DNA from: Bradyrhizobium sp. AS23.2
GTDB lineage: Bacteria > Pseudomonadota > Alphaproteobacteria > Rhizobiales > Xanthobacteraceae
Assembly: GCF_001908185.1 (NCBI RefSeq)
Contig: NZ_LGHM01000033.1
Coordinates: 41,231 to 105,230 of the forward strand
DNA: 64,000 nt
Direction: 5' to 3'
Shown: positions 49,103-58,954 of the stretch, one piece after another
Numbering within the stretch: the stretch's first letter is position 1
Layout: every line of letters begins with the position of its first letter
Position numbers and translations under genes: made by a program
Notes under the pieces: generated by a model
What the model was told of the DNA's origin: nothing
Database searches by the model: none
What the model saw: only the letters and a program-made list of their open reading frames with translations

Positions 49103-50077
49103 ATGACCAACAACAAACCCACCCGCCGCGTTGCCATTGTCGGTACCGGTCTCATCGGTGCCAGCTGGGCGGCCCTATTCCTCGCCAAGGGACTAGACGT
49201 CGTGGCGACTGACCCTGCGCCCAACGCGGAAGCCAGGCTTAAGGAATTCGTGGCAAGCGCCTGGCCGGCACTTGCCCGCCTGGGCCTCTCGCCCGGCGCG
49301 TCGCAGTTGAATCTGAAATTCACTACTGATCTCGCTGAGGCGTTGGCGAACGTCGACATCGTCCAGGAGAACGGGCCCGAACGGATTGATTTCAAGCAGA
49401 AGCTCTACGAGCAACTCGACGAGCTACTAGCTCCCGAGGTGATCATTGCATCGAGCTCATCGGGGCTCACCATGAGCGAAATCCAGAAGGGCGCCAAGAC
49501 CCATCCGGAGCGCTGTGTCATCGGCCATCCGTTCAATCCGCCGCACCTGATCCCGCTGACCGAGATCGTCGGCGGAGCCAAGACGTCGGAAGCGACAATC
49601 CAGCGCGTGGAGGAATTCTACACGTCGATCGGACAAAAGACGGTGCGCGTCAAGAAGGAGCTGCCCGGCCACGTCGCCAACCGCCTGCAGTCCGCCGTGG
49701 CGCGCGAGGTCTACTACCTTGTCGCCGAGGGCGTGGTGAGCGCCGCCGACGTCGACACCGCCCTCTGCTGGGGCCCGGGCCTGCGCTGGGGAATCATGGG
49801 TAACATGATGCTCAATCACCTCGGCGGCGGGCCGGGCGGAATCGAGCACTTCTTCCAGCAGTTCGCCGGTCCAATGACAGCTTGGTGGAAGACGCTCGGT
49901 GCGCCGGCGCTGACTGCGGACGTGCAGAAGATGCTCATCGACAGCGTCCATGCCGAAGTCGGCTCGCGAAGCATCGAAGAGCTGGAAACAGAGCGCGACG
50001 AGCTCCTGATCAGCCTCGTGGAACTGCGCAACAAGCGAGCGCAGATCGCCGCCTCGCACAAAGCCGCGGCCGAGTAA
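49103..50077 (+). CDS. 3-hydroxyacyl-CoA / carnitine 3-dehydrogenase family protein
   Basis: This is a 324-residue NAD-dependent dehydrogenase starting after AGGAG. Seen: the Rossmann site VAIVGTGLIGASWAALFLAK, VDIVQENGPERIDFKQKLY, SSSGLTMSEIQ, the catalytic His in CVIGHPFNPPHLIPLTEIVG and the dimer domain LPGHVANRLQSAVAREVYYL. The absence of a hydratase domain and the NPPHLIPLTE wording resemble L-carnitine 3-dehydrogenase as well as 3-hydroxybutyryl-CoA dehydrogenase. The CoA transferase downstream fits an acyl-CoA route. A basic helical tail (ELRNKRAQIAASHKAAAE) ends it. Confidence 0.88.
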   Translation: MTNNKPTRRVAIVGTGLIGASWAALFLAKGLDVVATDPAPNAEARLKEFVASAWPALARLGLSPGASQLNLKFTTDLAEALANVDIVQENGPERIDFKQKLYEQLDELLAPEVIIASSSSGLTMSEIQKGAKTHPERCVIGHPFNPPHLIPLTEIVGGAKTSEATIQRVEEFYTSIGQKTVRVKKELPGHVANRLQSAVAREVYYLVAEGVVSAADVDTALCWGPGLRWGIMGNMMLNHLGGGPGGIEHFFQQFAGPMTAWWKTLGAPALTADVQKMLIDSVHAEVGSRSIEELETERDELLISLVELRNKRAQIAASHKAAAE

Positions 50078-50125
50078 CCGGGCGGCTGCACCAAGCTAAC
50101 GCCTCTAACGAAACGGAGTCTGCAA

Positions 50126-51655
50126 ATGAATATCGCGACCACCATCCAGCCGGCAGAAGAGCTCAAGCCGGATCTGCTCACCGAGAAAATCGTATCGAAG
50201 CTCGCCAATCCGGTGACCAATTCGGATTTCGACTTTCACGGCACCGTCAACGACGTCCTGAAGGACGTTGGACTATCGACCGCGGACAGCGGCGGCAAAC
50301 TTACCTTCTACGGCCGAGACCCGATCATTCCCAGCGCGTTTCGGTTCGGCACGATGGCCGCGATCGCTCTCGCTGCCAAGGCGGTAGCAATCTCGGCGCT
50401 GTGGCGCGACCGGACCGGTGAAGGACAGGACATCGAGGTCGATGTCCGCAAGGCACTCCGGCGCTTCTCCGGCTTCTTCGACCGTAAATGGGAGACGATC
50501 AATGGCCGGCCGCCGGCGCTGACCGACCCCATCAATCCGTTCCTCGAAATGCCGTTGTTCCGCGAGACGCGGGATGGACGGCATATCGTCGCCCTGAATA
50601 TCTATCCCAAGTCCGGTTCGCGCGCGCTCAACTTCCTGAGGTGCGGCGTCAGCGTCGAATCTCTCAACAACGCGATCCTGCAATGGAAGGCTGACGAGCT
50701 GGAGAACGCGGCTTCAGAAGCGGGGCTCGTCTTTGCGAAAGTGCGCACCTTCGATGAATTCCGGAAGGAGGTGCAATACACCGACTTCCTGTCCAGAATG
50801 CCGCTGATTTCGGTGGAGAAGATCGGCGAAAGCCAGCCGATTCCTTTCAAGAAAAATGGAAAGAGCCCACTGGATGGTATTCGCGCGTTCGGCATGGGGC
50901 ATGTGATTGCCGGAGCCGCCCTCGGTAGAGACCTTGCCTGTTACGGCGCCGATGTCCTCAATATCTGGCGGCCCGACGACACCGAGATTGAAGCTTTCGC
51001 CTGGGACACGCAGGTCGGGATGCGTTCAACAATCCTGGATACGTCCAAGGAGGATCGCGCTAAATTCGACGAGCTGCTGGAGGACGCCGATATCTTCTTT
51101 GTCAACAGGCGCCCGGGATATCTGGAGCGCCACGGCCTCGGTGCCGAAACGCTCGCCGCGAAGAAGCCTGGCCTGATTCACGTTGACGTCCTGCTTCACG
51201 GCAATAAGGGTCCGTGGAAGAATCGTCCCGGATTTGATGAAATCGGTGCAGCGGTAGCGGGCCTGTTCGCCATCGAAGGCACGCCCACACATCCCAAATC
51301 GCCGCCCATCATCCCCATTGTCGACAATATCGTGGGCTGGATGGGGACGATCGGAGTTCTCGCCGCGCTGCGTCGGCGAGCGGTGGAGGGCGGCAGCTAT
51401 CGGGTGACCGTCTCCCTAACGCGAACCGTGCTGTGGCTGCTTTCACTCGGCATTTTCGACAAGGCATACGCACGCGCGACGGCTGGTTCATCCGACGAGC
51501 ACGCCAATATCGCGCCTGATCTGTTCACGGCGGAGACGCCGCTGGGAACGTATCAGGGCATGACCGACCAAGTGGTCCTGTCGCGGACTCCTGGCTCCTT
51601 CAGGACGGTGCTTGTGCCACGCGGCTCGAGCAAGCCCGAATGGCTGGAGCGCTGA
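50126..51655 (+). CDS. Family III CoA transferase (CaiB/BaiF)
   Basis: This 509-residue protein starts after GGAG. It has two related halves. The N-terminal half lacks a full active site (FGTMAAIALAAKAVAISALW, GEGQDIEVDVRKALRRFSGF). The C-terminal half carries GMGHVIAGAALGRDLACYGA for CoA binding and the likely catalytic Asp in NRPGFDEIGAAVAGLFAIEG. Such fused CaiB/BaiF enzymes move CoA between carboxylic acids. It is the third gene of the operon with the propeller and the dehydrogenase, so it probably activates the acid that the dehydrogenase oxidises. Carnitine-like breakdown is one possibility, not proven. Confidence 0.9.
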   Translation: MNIATTIQPAEELKPDLLTEKIVSKLANPVTNSDFDFHGTVNDVLKDVGLSTADSGGKLTFYGRDPIIPSAFRFGTMAAIALAAKAVAISALWRDRTGEGQDIEVDVRKALRRFSGFFDRKWETINGRPPALTDPINPFLEMPLFRETRDGRHIVALNIYPKSGSRALNFLRCGVSVESLNNAILQWKADELENAASEAGLVFAKVRTFDEFRKEVQYTDFLSRMPLISVEKIGESQPIPFKKNGKSPLDGIRAFGMGHVIAGAALGRDLACYGADVLNIWRPDDTEIEAFAWDTQVGMRSTILDTSKEDRAKFDELLEDADIFFVNRRPGYLERHGLGAETLAAKKPGLIHVDVLLHGNKGPWKNRPGFDEIGAAVAGLFAIEGTPTHPKSPPIIPIVDNIVGWMGTIGVLAALRRRAVEGGSYRVTVSLTRTVLWLLSLGIFDKAYARATAGSSDEHANIAPDLFTAETPLGTYQGMTDQVVLSRTPGSFRTVLVPRGSSKPEWLER

Positions 51656-51689
51656 GATTGGTCCTGCGAAGCAGGAAATGCGCAGGATT

Positions 51690-51872
51690 ATGAAACACAC
51701 CTTGACCGTGATCACGTTCGTCGTGGGAGCCCTGTGCTTCGCGATGTTCATGATCACGGTGAAGCCAGACCCGCTCAGTGCAGTCCCCTCACCGGGCAAG
51801 CCCGCGCATTGCAAACTAGCGGTTTCTCGTGAGCCGGTATGCCGTAGCGAACCTGAAGGGCGGGAGCGCTGA
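51690..51872 (+). CDS. Small membrane-anchored protein
   Basis: The 60-residue product MKHTLTVITFVVGALCFAMF has one membrane segment, then MITVKPDPLSAVPSPGKPAH, CKLAVSREPVC and a charged tail. An ATG four codons upstream is also possible. It shares a clear pattern (CF..FMIT..P..LSAV..P...A.CK.A....P.C) with the frameshifted protein at 59653-59870, so the two are relatives. Two Cys after the membrane segment may form a disulphide. Function unknown. Confidence 0.55.
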   Translation: MKHTLTVITFVVGALCFAMFMITVKPDPLSAVPSPGKPAHCKLAVSREPVCRSEPEGRER

Positions 51873-51938
51873 GTGCATCGTTCCCGACAGAAGTATCCTG
51901 AAGCCGTCAATGACAATGAGTACCGACGAGGTGAACCT

Positions 51939-53297
51939 ATGAGTGCGATCTTCGCTGAGACCCGGCCTGACGAGGCAAGCGCTGTTGTCGAGGCTCCCCG
52001 CCGGGAACGAAAGCGTGTTGTCGTCATCGGCGCCGGCTTTGCCGGAATCGCCGCAGCACGCGCGCTTCGGCACGCTGATGTCGATGTCGCCCTGATCGAC
52101 CGCCGCAACCACCACATCTTTCAGCCGCTGCTCTATCAGGTGGCGACGGCGGTGCTCTCGCCTGCCGAGATCGCTGCGCCGATCCGTCAGCTCGAGGTCA
52201 AGCAGCGGAACCTGAGCGTGCTGCTGGCCGAGGTCACCGGCGTCGACGTTGCTACCCGCACGATCGAGGCGTCCTCGCCTGGCGTGGGCGTCCGCAAGAT
52301 CGCCTACGACTACATGGTGATCGCGACCGGCGCGCGCCCGAGCTATTTCGGGCACGACGAGTTCGCGCAATTTGCCCCCGGACTCAAGAACCTCAGCGAC
52401 GCCGAGACGATCCGGGCCAAGATCCTGGGCGCGTTTGAACTGGCCGCAACGACTGAGGACGAAAGCGAACGCGCGCGGCAGATGACGTTCGTGCTGGTCG
52501 GCGCAGGTCCCACAGGGGTCGAACTTGCGGCGTCCCTGGCGCAGATGGTGAGGGTTACGCTGCGCGGAAATTTCCGTCGCATCGATCCGGCGCAGGCCAG
52601 CATCATCCTGCTCGACGCAGGCAAGCGGGTTCTCCCTAGCTTTGCCGAGTCGCTATCCGCCAAGGTGACCCGACGGCTCACGAAGCTCGGTGTGAAGGTC
52701 CTGACCGGCGTGAAGGTCGAGACCGTCGACGCCGAGGGCGTGGTCGCCGGCGGAAACAGAATCCCGAGCGCCACTGTGCTGTGGACCGCAGGCGTTGCGG
52801 CATCGCCCATTCCAAAGATGCTCGGGACCAAGACCGACCGCGCCGGGCGTGCACTCGTCGATCCCTTCCTGGAGGTCGCTGACGCGCCCGGCGTGTTCGT
52901 CGTCGGCGATGCGGCATCGGTGTTCCAGAACGAACACCCGGTGCCCGGCGTTGCGCAGGCTGCGATCCAGCAGGGTCACTATGTTGGGCGGCTGATCGCG
53001 AGGGAGCTGAAAGGACGAAAAGTCAAACGTCCGTTCCGCTACTTCGACAGGGGCAATATGGCGGTCGTCGGCAAGAACTACGCCGTGCTTGAGCGCGGCT
53101 GGGTACGGACAAGCGGTTTCCTCACGTGGCTGGTGTGGGCGCTCGTTCACATCCTCGCGCTGCCGCAGCTACAGAACCGCCTGCGCGTGCAGCGCCAGTG
53201 GCTCTGGTCGTACGTCACCGGCCAACGCAGTTCGCGCCTGATCCCCGAGCCGCCGAGGGGAGCTGGTTCGGGACCCGACCTGCCGCGTGCGCCATGA
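51939..53297 (+). CDS. Type II NADH dehydrogenase (NDH-2-like)
   Basis: From ATG 51939 (after GAGG) this is a 452-residue FAD protein of the single-subunit NADH:quinone oxidoreductase type. Seen: the FAD site VVVIGAGFAGIAAARALRHA, HIFQPLLYQVATAVLSPAEI (the LYQVAT pattern is typical), the NAD site FVLVGAGPTGVELAASLAQM, VLWTAGVAASPIPKMLGTKT, VFVVGDAASVF and VPGVAQAAIQQGHYVGRLIA. The C-terminal amphipathic helix region is present (FLTWLVWALVHILALPQLQN). It would feed quinol to the bo3 oxidase encoded just downstream, without proton pumping at the NADH step. Confidence 0.92.
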   Translation: MSAIFAETRPDEASAVVEAPRRERKRVVVIGAGFAGIAAARALRHADVDVALIDRRNHHIFQPLLYQVATAVLSPAEIAAPIRQLEVKQRNLSVLLAEVTGVDVATRTIEASSPGVGVRKIAYDYMVIATGARPSYFGHDEFAQFAPGLKNLSDAETIRAKILGAFELAATTEDESERARQMTFVLVGAGPTGVELAASLAQMVRVTLRGNFRRIDPAQASIILLDAGKRVLPSFAESLSAKVTRRLTKLGVKVLTGVKVETVDAEGVVAGGNRIPSATVLWTAGVAASPIPKMLGTKTDRAGRALVDPFLEVADAPGVFVVGDAASVFQNEHPVPGVAQAAIQQGHYVGRLIARELKGRKVKRPFRYFDRGNMAVVGKNYAVLERGWVRTSGFLTWLVWALVHILALPQLQNRLRVQRQWLWSYVTGQRSSRLIPEPPRGAGSGPDLPRAP

Positions 53298-53737
53298 ATA
53301 CTCCCTACCTTCCCGCCTTGGCTGCGTTAGCGGGGTCAGCGATCGGCGGCTTTACGTCGTTCGCGTCAGCCTGGCTCACGCAGCGCCATCAAGATCGCGC
53401 CAAGCGGCTGTCGGGGGAAAAGACCCGACGGCAAGAGCTATACAGGCAGTTCATCGATGAAGCATCGAGGCTCTACGCGGACGCGCTGGCCCACGATCGA
53501 GCGGAGGTCTCGGCGCTGGTTAGCGTTTATGCGCTGATCAACCGCATGCGTGTCGTATCGAGCCCCGCCGTGATCGAAAGGGCGGAGGCAGTCGTTCATT
53601 TGATCATCGACACGTATTTCACGCCCAATAAGACCTTCTCAGAGCTTCGCGAACTGATGAACGGCCACGCCGTCAATCCGCTGCGCGCTTTCAGCGAGGA
53701 ATGTCGGGCCGCACTGCAGGCGTTCAATGACCGCTGA
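53294..53737 (+). CDS. Hypothetical protein with N-terminal membrane segment
   Basis: The ATG overlaps the stop of the NDH-2 gene (ATGA), so the two are co-translated. The 147-residue protein has an N-terminal hydrophobic segment (LPALAALAGSAIGGFTSFAS) followed by a basic then helical domain: WLTQRHQDRAKRLSGEKTRR, QELYRQFIDEASRLYADALA, and SELRELMNGHAVNPLRAFSE. Similar proteins are frequent in Bradyrhizobium and have no known function. Coupling to NDH-2 suggests a membrane role. Confidence 0.7.
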   Translation: MNTPYLPALAALAGSAIGGFTSFASAWLTQRHQDRAKRLSGEKTRRQELYRQFIDEASRLYADALAHDRAEVSALVSVYALINRMRVVSSPAVIERAEAVVHLIIDTYFTPNKTFSELRELMNGHAVNPLRAFSEECRAALQAFNDR

Positions 53738-53988
53738 GCATGTGCTCGATACGAGGCTACAACCCCGAGCCCGCAACAAGGATATGCGCTCGACGCTTCA
53801 CGGTGACAATGCTCCCGCACGGGTTTCGGAGTCGATTCCGACGCTTAGGAAGAATTTGCCGTATTTTGGCGCTCTTCACTCACGCTCTCGGCACCCATCA
53901 GCTTACCTATCAGAGAAGCCGCAATATCCTTGCGACGGCGAAATAGTGGATCTCACAAACAACTCTCTGGCTTGAGGAATCGACCACC

Positions 53989-55029
53989 ATGAACACCACC
54001 GCGATTCCATTGTCGCGCCTTGCGTTGGCCTCACGGTCCAGCCTGGTGGCACGGCTGCCCCACTTCATCGCATTGATGAAACCACGCGTCATGGCGCTCG
54101 CGCTGTTCACCGCGCTCGTCGGATTGATCATCGCGCCGACGCGCCTAGATCCGATCAGCGGCGCTGTCGCAATTCTCGCAATCGCAGCCGGCGCTGGAGC
54201 CGCCGGTGCACTGAACATGTGGTACGACGCCGATATTGACGCAGTCATGGCTCGGACCGCGATGCGGCCCATTCCCCGCGGCAAAATCTCGAAGGTCGAG
54301 GCCCTGGTCTTTGGACTCATCCTTGGTGTTGTCGCAGTCACCGCCCTCGCTTTGGCGACCAACCTCGGGGCGGCCGCACTGCTGGCCTGCACGATCATCT
54401 TTTATGCTGCTGTGTACACAGCGTGGCTGAAGCGGATCACATCCCAGAACATCGTCATCGGCGGTGCCGCCGGCGCGGTGCCCCCCGTGATCGGATGGGT
54501 CGCTGCGACCGGACAGGTCGGACTCGAGCCGCTGACGCTCTTCCTCATTACCTTCCTTTGGACGCCGCCCCATTTCTGGGCCCTCGCGCTCAATCGCGCA
54601 GATGATTATGCCCGCGCCCGAATCCCTATGCTGCCGGTTGTTGCGGGGCGAGCTGCAACAGCGCGCCAGATCCTGGCCTACAGCAGCCTCCTCGTTCCTG
54701 CATCGGAGCTGCCGTGGTGGCTCGGGTTTGCGGGTTCGATGTATGGCGTGATCACAGTGATCTGCGGCGCACTTTTCATGCTGCTTGCGCATCGGCTGAA
54801 CAAGAGCAGTGGAGCCGATCGTCCTGCCGCTCACAAGCTGTTCCTGTTCTCCGTCTCCTATCTGTTCGTGCTGTTTGCAGTTCTCCTAATCGACCACGGT
54901 GCTGGTTCGTTCTCCCGCATGCCTGCCGCGCCCGGTCGCAGCATCGCACCTGCACAGGCCGAGGCCTCGCCCGGCGCCGTTCTCGGCGGAGGCGCCACCC
55001 TCATCACACTCAGCACGCGCGAGGTCTGA
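53989..55029 (+). CDS. ctaB: Heme O synthase (protoheme IX farnesyltransferase)
   Basis: CtaB/CyoE attaches a farnesyl group to heme B, making heme O for the bo3 oxidase encoded next to it. The 346-residue membrane protein has about nine spans. The prenyl-diphosphate site is clear: NMWYDADIDAVMARTAMRPI with two Asp pairs, and the second site reads TFLWTPPHFWALALNRADDY. The C-terminal ~40 residues (PAAPGRSIAPAQAEASPGAV) are an unusual low-complexity tail. GAGG precedes the ATG. It lies one base upstream of cyoA on the same strand. Confidence 0.95.
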   Translation: MNTTAIPLSRLALASRSSLVARLPHFIALMKPRVMALALFTALVGLIIAPTRLDPISGAVAILAIAAGAGAAGALNMWYDADIDAVMARTAMRPIPRGKISKVEALVFGLILGVVAVTALALATNLGAAALLACTIIFYAAVYTAWLKRITSQNIVIGGAAGAVPPVIGWVAATGQVGLEPLTLFLITFLWTPPHFWALALNRADDYARARIPMLPVVAGRAATARQILAYSSLLVPASELPWWLGFAGSMYGVITVICGALFMLLAHRLNKSSGADRPAAHKLFLFSVSYLFVLFAVLLIDHGAGSFSRMPAAPGRSIAPAQAEASPGAVLGGGATLITLSTREV

Positions 55030-55030
55030 C

Positions 55031-55909
55031 ATGCGATACGTTCCTCTTGCCGCCGTCCTGATCGGCGCCTCCATGCTCGGCGGCTGTGACGGCGGCGTAC
55101 TCGATCCGAAGGGCCCCATCGCCTTTGCGGAACGGCAGATTCTGTTCAACGCGACGGGCATCATGCTGGCAATCGTCATCCCGGTGGTCATTGCGACTCT
55201 TGCCGTTGCGTTCTGGTTCCGTGCATCGAATGACCGAGCGCGCTACCGGCCGGACTTCGTCTATTCCGGCCGCCTCGAGATGCTCGTCTGGTCGATCCCG
55301 CTGATGACCATTTTGCTCACCGGCACCGTGGCCTGGATCGGTTCATACGATCTCGATCCACCCAAGCCGATCGCTTCTTCGGCGAAGCCCATCAAGGTTC
55401 AGGCCATCTCGCTCGACTGGAAATGGCTGTTCATCTATCCGGAATTGGGGGTCGCGAGCGTCAATCACCTGACTATCCCCGTCGGCACGCCCGTGAGCTT
55501 CGAGCTGACCTCCTCGGGAGTCATGAACAGCTTCTTCGTGCCGCAGCTCGCTGGACAGATCTACACTATGGCCGGAATGGCGACGCGCCTGAACCTGCGG
55601 GCCGACTATTCCGGAACCTACCGCGGTATGTCCGCGAATTTCAGCGGTGACGGCTTCGCGGATATGTACTTCAACGTCGACGCGATACCACCCGAACGCT
55701 TTGCGCAGTGGGTCGCTATGACCCGCCGCGCCGGTCCGGTGCTGGATTCGAAGACCTATGCCGATCTCGCCAAGCCGAGCGCCGCTGTAACGCCGTTCAC
55801 CTATCACTCGGTCGCGTCCGACCTGTTTGAGAGCATCCGGATGTCCTCCGTGCAGTCCGACGATGCGTTGTGCCGCAGCTATCCCACATCGATGAGGGCA
55901 GAGAAATGA
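55031..55909 (+). CDS. cyoA: Cytochrome bo3 ubiquinol oxidase subunit II
   Basis: From ATG 55031 this is a 292-residue lipoprotein subunit. The lipobox LGGC puts the modified Cys at residue 19. Two membrane segments follow ([40 protein letters not shown]), then the cupredoxin domain: [40 protein letters not shown]. The CuA ligands (CxxxC and partners) are absent, which separates quinol oxidases from cytochrome c oxidases. The ATG of cyoB overlaps its stop. Longer upstream frame overlaps ctaB and is not coding. Confidence 0.95.
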   Translation: MRYVPLAAVLIGASMLGGCDGGVLDPKGPIAFAERQILFNATGIMLAIVIPVVIATLAVAFWFRASNDRARYRPDFVYSGRLEMLVWSIPLMTILLTGTVAWIGSYDLDPPKPIASSAKPIKVQAISLDWKWLFIYPELGVASVNHLTIPVGTPVSFELTSSGVMNSFFVPQLAGQIYTMAGMATRLNLRADYSGTYRGMSANFSGDGFADMYFNVDAIPPERFAQWVAMTRRAGPVLDSKTYADLAKPSAAVTPFTYHSVASDLFESIRMSSVQSDDALCRSYPTSMRAEK

Positions 55910-57894
55910 CTATACTTGGCAAACTGGACTGGAGCGCTGTTCCCTTCGATCAGCCGATCATCATGGGCACGGTAGGCGGCATGGTCGTCGCCATCGTCTC
56001 CGTCCTCTCTTGGGTCACGCTCAAAGGTTACGTTCCCTACCTCTGGCGCGAGTGGATCACCTCTGTCGACCACAAGCGCATCGGCGTCATGTATATTGTG
56101 CTGGCGCTGGTCATGCTGCTGCGCGGCTTTGCGGACGGGATCATGATGCGCACGCAGCAGGCAGTCGCAGCCGGCGGTGCGCAAGGATTTCTGCCGCCCG
56201 AGCATTTCGATCAGATTTTCTCAGCACATGGCACGATCATGATCTTCTTCGTGGCTATGCCGCTTGTGATCGGATTGATGAACTTTGCCGTTCCGCTGCA
56301 ACTCGGCGCCCGCGATGTCGCGTTCCCGACGATGAATTCGGTCAGCTTTTGGCTTACCGCGTCCGGCGTTCTCCTCATTAACGTATCGCTCGCCGTCGGC
56401 GAGTTCGCAAAGACCGGCTGGTTCGCCTACCCGCCGCTCAGCGAGCTGCAATTCTCGCCCGGCGTCGGCGTCGACTACTATCTCTGGTCGCTGCAAATCT
56501 CAGGCATTGGGACCTTGTTGAGCGGCGTAAATTTCGTCACCACGATTCTAAAGATGCGAGCTCCTGGCATGAGTTACATGCGCATGCCGGTTTTCTGCTG
56601 GACATCGCTCGCCTCGAACCTGCTGATTGTGGCGGCGTTCCCGGTGCTCACCGCGCTTTTCGCAATGCTTCTCCTCGATCGCTACCTTGGCTTTCACTTC
56701 TTTACCGTGGACGCCGGCGGCAACGTGATGATGTATGTGAACCTGTTCTGGATTTGGGGCCATCCCGAAGTCTACATCCTGGTCCTGCCTGCATTTGGCG
56801 TCTATTCCGAGGTGGCCGCCACGTTTTCCGGAAAGTCGCTGTTCGGCTATCGCTCGATGGTGCTCGCCACTATGGCAATCTGCGTGCTCTCCTACACGGT
56901 CTGGCTGCATCATTTCTTCACCATGGGCGCCAGCGCGAGTGTCAACGCCTTCTTCGGCATAACAAGCATGATCATCGGGGTGCCGACGGGCGTCAAAGTC
57001 TTCAATTGGCTGTTCGCAATGTACGGCGGTCGAGTCCGGTTTACGGTGCCGGTGTTGTGGACGATCGGCTTCATGGTGACGTTCGTGTTCGGCGGCTTGA
57101 CCGGCGTGCTGTTGGCGTTGCCGCCGGTCGATTGGCAGGTCCACAACAGCCTCTTCCTGGTTGCCCATTTCCATCACGTCATTATCCCGGGCGTGCTGTT
57201 CGGGGCGATCGCCGGCTACAATTACTGGTTTCCCAAGGCATTCGGTTTCAAGCTGGATGAGCGCTGGGGTAAGGCGGCGTTCTGGTGCTGGTTCATCGGC
57301 TTCCATCTCGCTTTCATGCCGCTCTACGTGACAGGGCTGATGGGTATGCCCCGCCGTATGCAGCACTACGACGTGCTTTCCTGGCAGCCCTGGCTCCTGA
57401 TCGCCGAAGTGGGCGCAATCATCATCTTTGCCGGAATCATCTGTCAGATCATCCAGCTCGTGGTGTCTATTCGCCACCGTGAGCAGCTCCGCGATGCGAC
57501 GGGCGATCCGTGGAACGGCCGCACATTGGAATGGTCCACGGCATCGCCACCGCCGGCTTGGAATTTTGCGGTGGTGCCCCGCGTCGGCGAGCTCGATGCC
57601 TTCTGGGCCAAAAAACAGCGCGTCCTCGCGAAGCAAGAGCTGCCCTTGCAGCGGCCCGCGTACCAGCCAATCGAAGTGCCCAGGAACAGTCCGACCGGTG
57701 TCGTGACCGCGTTCTTTGCAGTGATCACCGGTTTCGCTCTGATATGGCACATCTGGTGGATGGCTGGCTTCGGACTTCTAGGCGCGGCCGTGACATTGCT
57801 TGCCTTCATGTTCCGCACAAGGGACGAAGTTGAGATTCCCGCGGAACAGGTCGGCCTGTTCGATCGCGCGCACCCGGTGGAGGTATCGCTATGA
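55906..57894 (+). CDS. cyoB: Cytochrome bo3 ubiquinol oxidase subunit I
   Basis: CyoB is the catalytic heme-copper subunit that reduces oxygen to water and pumps protons. It has 662 residues with about 15 membrane spans. Seen: a heme ligand in [20 protein letters not shown], the CuB region [20 protein letters not shown] with the cross-linked His-Tyr pair, the CuB His pair in [10 protein letters not shown], and [20 protein letters not shown] for heme ligands. The start ATG overlaps the cyoA stop and the 3' end overlaps cyoC by four bases. Confidence 0.97.
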   Translation: MTILGKLDWSAVPFDQPIIMGTVGGMVVAIVSVLSWVTLKGYVPYLWREWITSVDHKRIGVMYIVLALVMLLRGFADGIMMRTQQAVAAGGAQGFLPPEHFDQIFSAHGTIMIFFVAMPLVIGLMNFAVPLQLGARDVAFPTMNSVSFWLTASGVLLINVSLAVGEFAKTGWFAYPPLSELQFSPGVGVDYYLWSLQISGIGTLLSGVNFVTTILKMRAPGMSYMRMPVFCWTSLASNLLIVAAFPVLTALFAMLLLDRYLGFHFFTVDAGGNVMMYVNLFWIWGHPEVYILVLPAFGVYSEVAATFSGKSLFGYRSMVLATMAICVLSYTVWLHHFFTMGASASVNAFFGITSMIIGVPTGVKVFNWLFAMYGGRVRFTVPVLWTIGFMVTFVFGGLTGVLLALPPVDWQVHNSLFLVAHFHHVIIPGVLFGAIAGYNYWFPKAFGFKLDERWGKAAFWCWFIGFHLAFMPLYVTGLMGMPRRMQHYDVLSWQPWLLIAEVGAIIIFAGIICQIIQLVVSIRHREQLRDATGDPWNGRTLEWSTASPPPAWNFAVVPRVGELDAFWAKKQRVLAKQELPLQRPAYQPIEVPRNSPTGVVTAFFAVITGFALIWHIWWMAGFGLLGAAVTLLAFMFRTRDEVEIPAEQVGLFDRAHPVEVSL

Positions 57895-58523
57895 ACGTCG
57901 CAGTTGAGATGGATGCAGTCCGCCAAGGCGAACTGCTTGATATCAGTGAGGCCGGCCCCGCACCCAAGCGGATCATCGCTGGCTTTGGGTTCTGGATTTT
58001 CCTGCTGAGTGACATCGTGATGTTCTCGGCGCTGTTCGCGAGCTATGCCGTGCTCGCAAAAGCGAGTGCGGGCGGTCTGACCGGTGTTCAGCTGTTTGAC
58101 CAGCGCAACGTCGCGATGGAGACCGCCCTTCTCCTGCTCTCCAGCTACACCTGTGGAATGATGTCCTTGGCCATCAACTCGCGGCGATATTTCGCTACCT
58201 TCCTTGGCGCCGTGGTGACATTCCTCCTGGGAGCGGCATTCCTTGCTCTCGAGCTTCGCGAATTCCAGGGCATGATTGCGTTGGGAGCGACGCCCCAACG
58301 TAGCGCATTTCTTTCCGCGTTCTTCACGCTGGTCGGCAGTCACGGGCTGCATGTGACGGTCGGACTGGCATGGCTGGTTCTCATGATGGTCCAGCTGTCG
58401 CTGCGAGGCTTTCAGGAAGTCGTGGTTCGCCGCCTGCACTGCTTCTCATTGTTCTGGCATGCGCTCGACATCATCTGGGTTCTGATATTCACCGTTGTCT
58501 ATCTGATGGGAGTCCTTCCATGA
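57891..58523 (+). CDS. cyoC: Cytochrome bo3 ubiquinol oxidase subunit III
   Basis: This 210-residue subunit III has five membrane spans: [40 protein letters not shown], and the conserved [20 protein letters not shown] segment, ending [20 protein letters not shown]. The E. coli subunit has the same size and the same HALD.IW motif. It overlaps both neighbours (ATGA on each side), typical of the cyo operon. It stabilises the core and is not itself catalytic. Confidence 0.95.
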   Translation: MNVAVEMDAVRQGELLDISEAGPAPKRIIAGFGFWIFLLSDIVMFSALFASYAVLAKASAGGLTGVQLFDQRNVAMETALLLLSSYTCGMMSLAINSRRYFATFLGAVVTFLLGAAFLALELREFQGMIALGATPQRSAFLSAFFTLVGSHGLHVTVGLAWLVLMMVQLSLRGFQEVVVRRLHCFSLFWHALDIIWVLIFTVVYLMGVLP

Positions 58524-58915
58524 CTGAAATGCGTTGGGATGTTGCACCGGGAGACAGGCCGACAGTCCCGGTCTCGGAGCAGAAAGCATCTTCCGGCTTT
58601 CTTGTGTACACGCTCGGCTTGCTGCTGGCCGTGATCCTGACGGCCACATCCTTCTGGGTGGCAAACACCTCCGCTATCTGGGCGCCTGGTGTGCCGGCGG
58701 GGCTGGCCGTTCTTGCGATCGCCCAGATGGGCGTACATCTGGTGTTCTTTCTTCACATCACGACAGGACCGGACAGCAGCCACAACGTTTTGGCACTCGC
58801 GTTCGGCGTGCTGATCGTCTTCCTGGTTCTCGCAGGGTCGCTCGTGATCATGGCAAACCTGAATGAGAACATGATGGCCCATACGGAGTTGATGAACCTG
58901 CAGATGCAACGCTGA
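58520..58915 (+). CDS. cyoD: Cytochrome bo3 ubiquinol oxidase subunit IV
   Basis: From ATG 58520, overlapping the cyoC stop, this is a 131-residue subunit IV. Three membrane segments are visible: SGFLVYTLGLLLAVILTATS, PAGLAVLAIAQMGVHLVFFL with the conserved HLVFFLH, and VLALAFGVLIVFLVLAGSLV. It ends MANLNENMM and a short tail. It is the last gene of the oxidase operon and assists assembly of the CuB site. Confidence 0.93.
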   Translation: MTEMRWDVAPGDRPTVPVSEQKASSGFLVYTLGLLLAVILTATSFWVANTSAIWAPGVPAGLAVLAIAQMGVHLVFFLHITTGPDSSHNVLALAFGVLIVFLVLAGSLVIMANLNENMMAHTELMNLQMQR

Positions 58916-58954
58916 CACGAACATGGCCTAAACCGCAAGCTTTGGAGAATGACC

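Noticed and set aside
56548..57750. A 400-codon minus frame inside cyoB
   Set aside because: cyoB is unmistakable on the plus strand; the minus frame is His/Glu-rich shadow.
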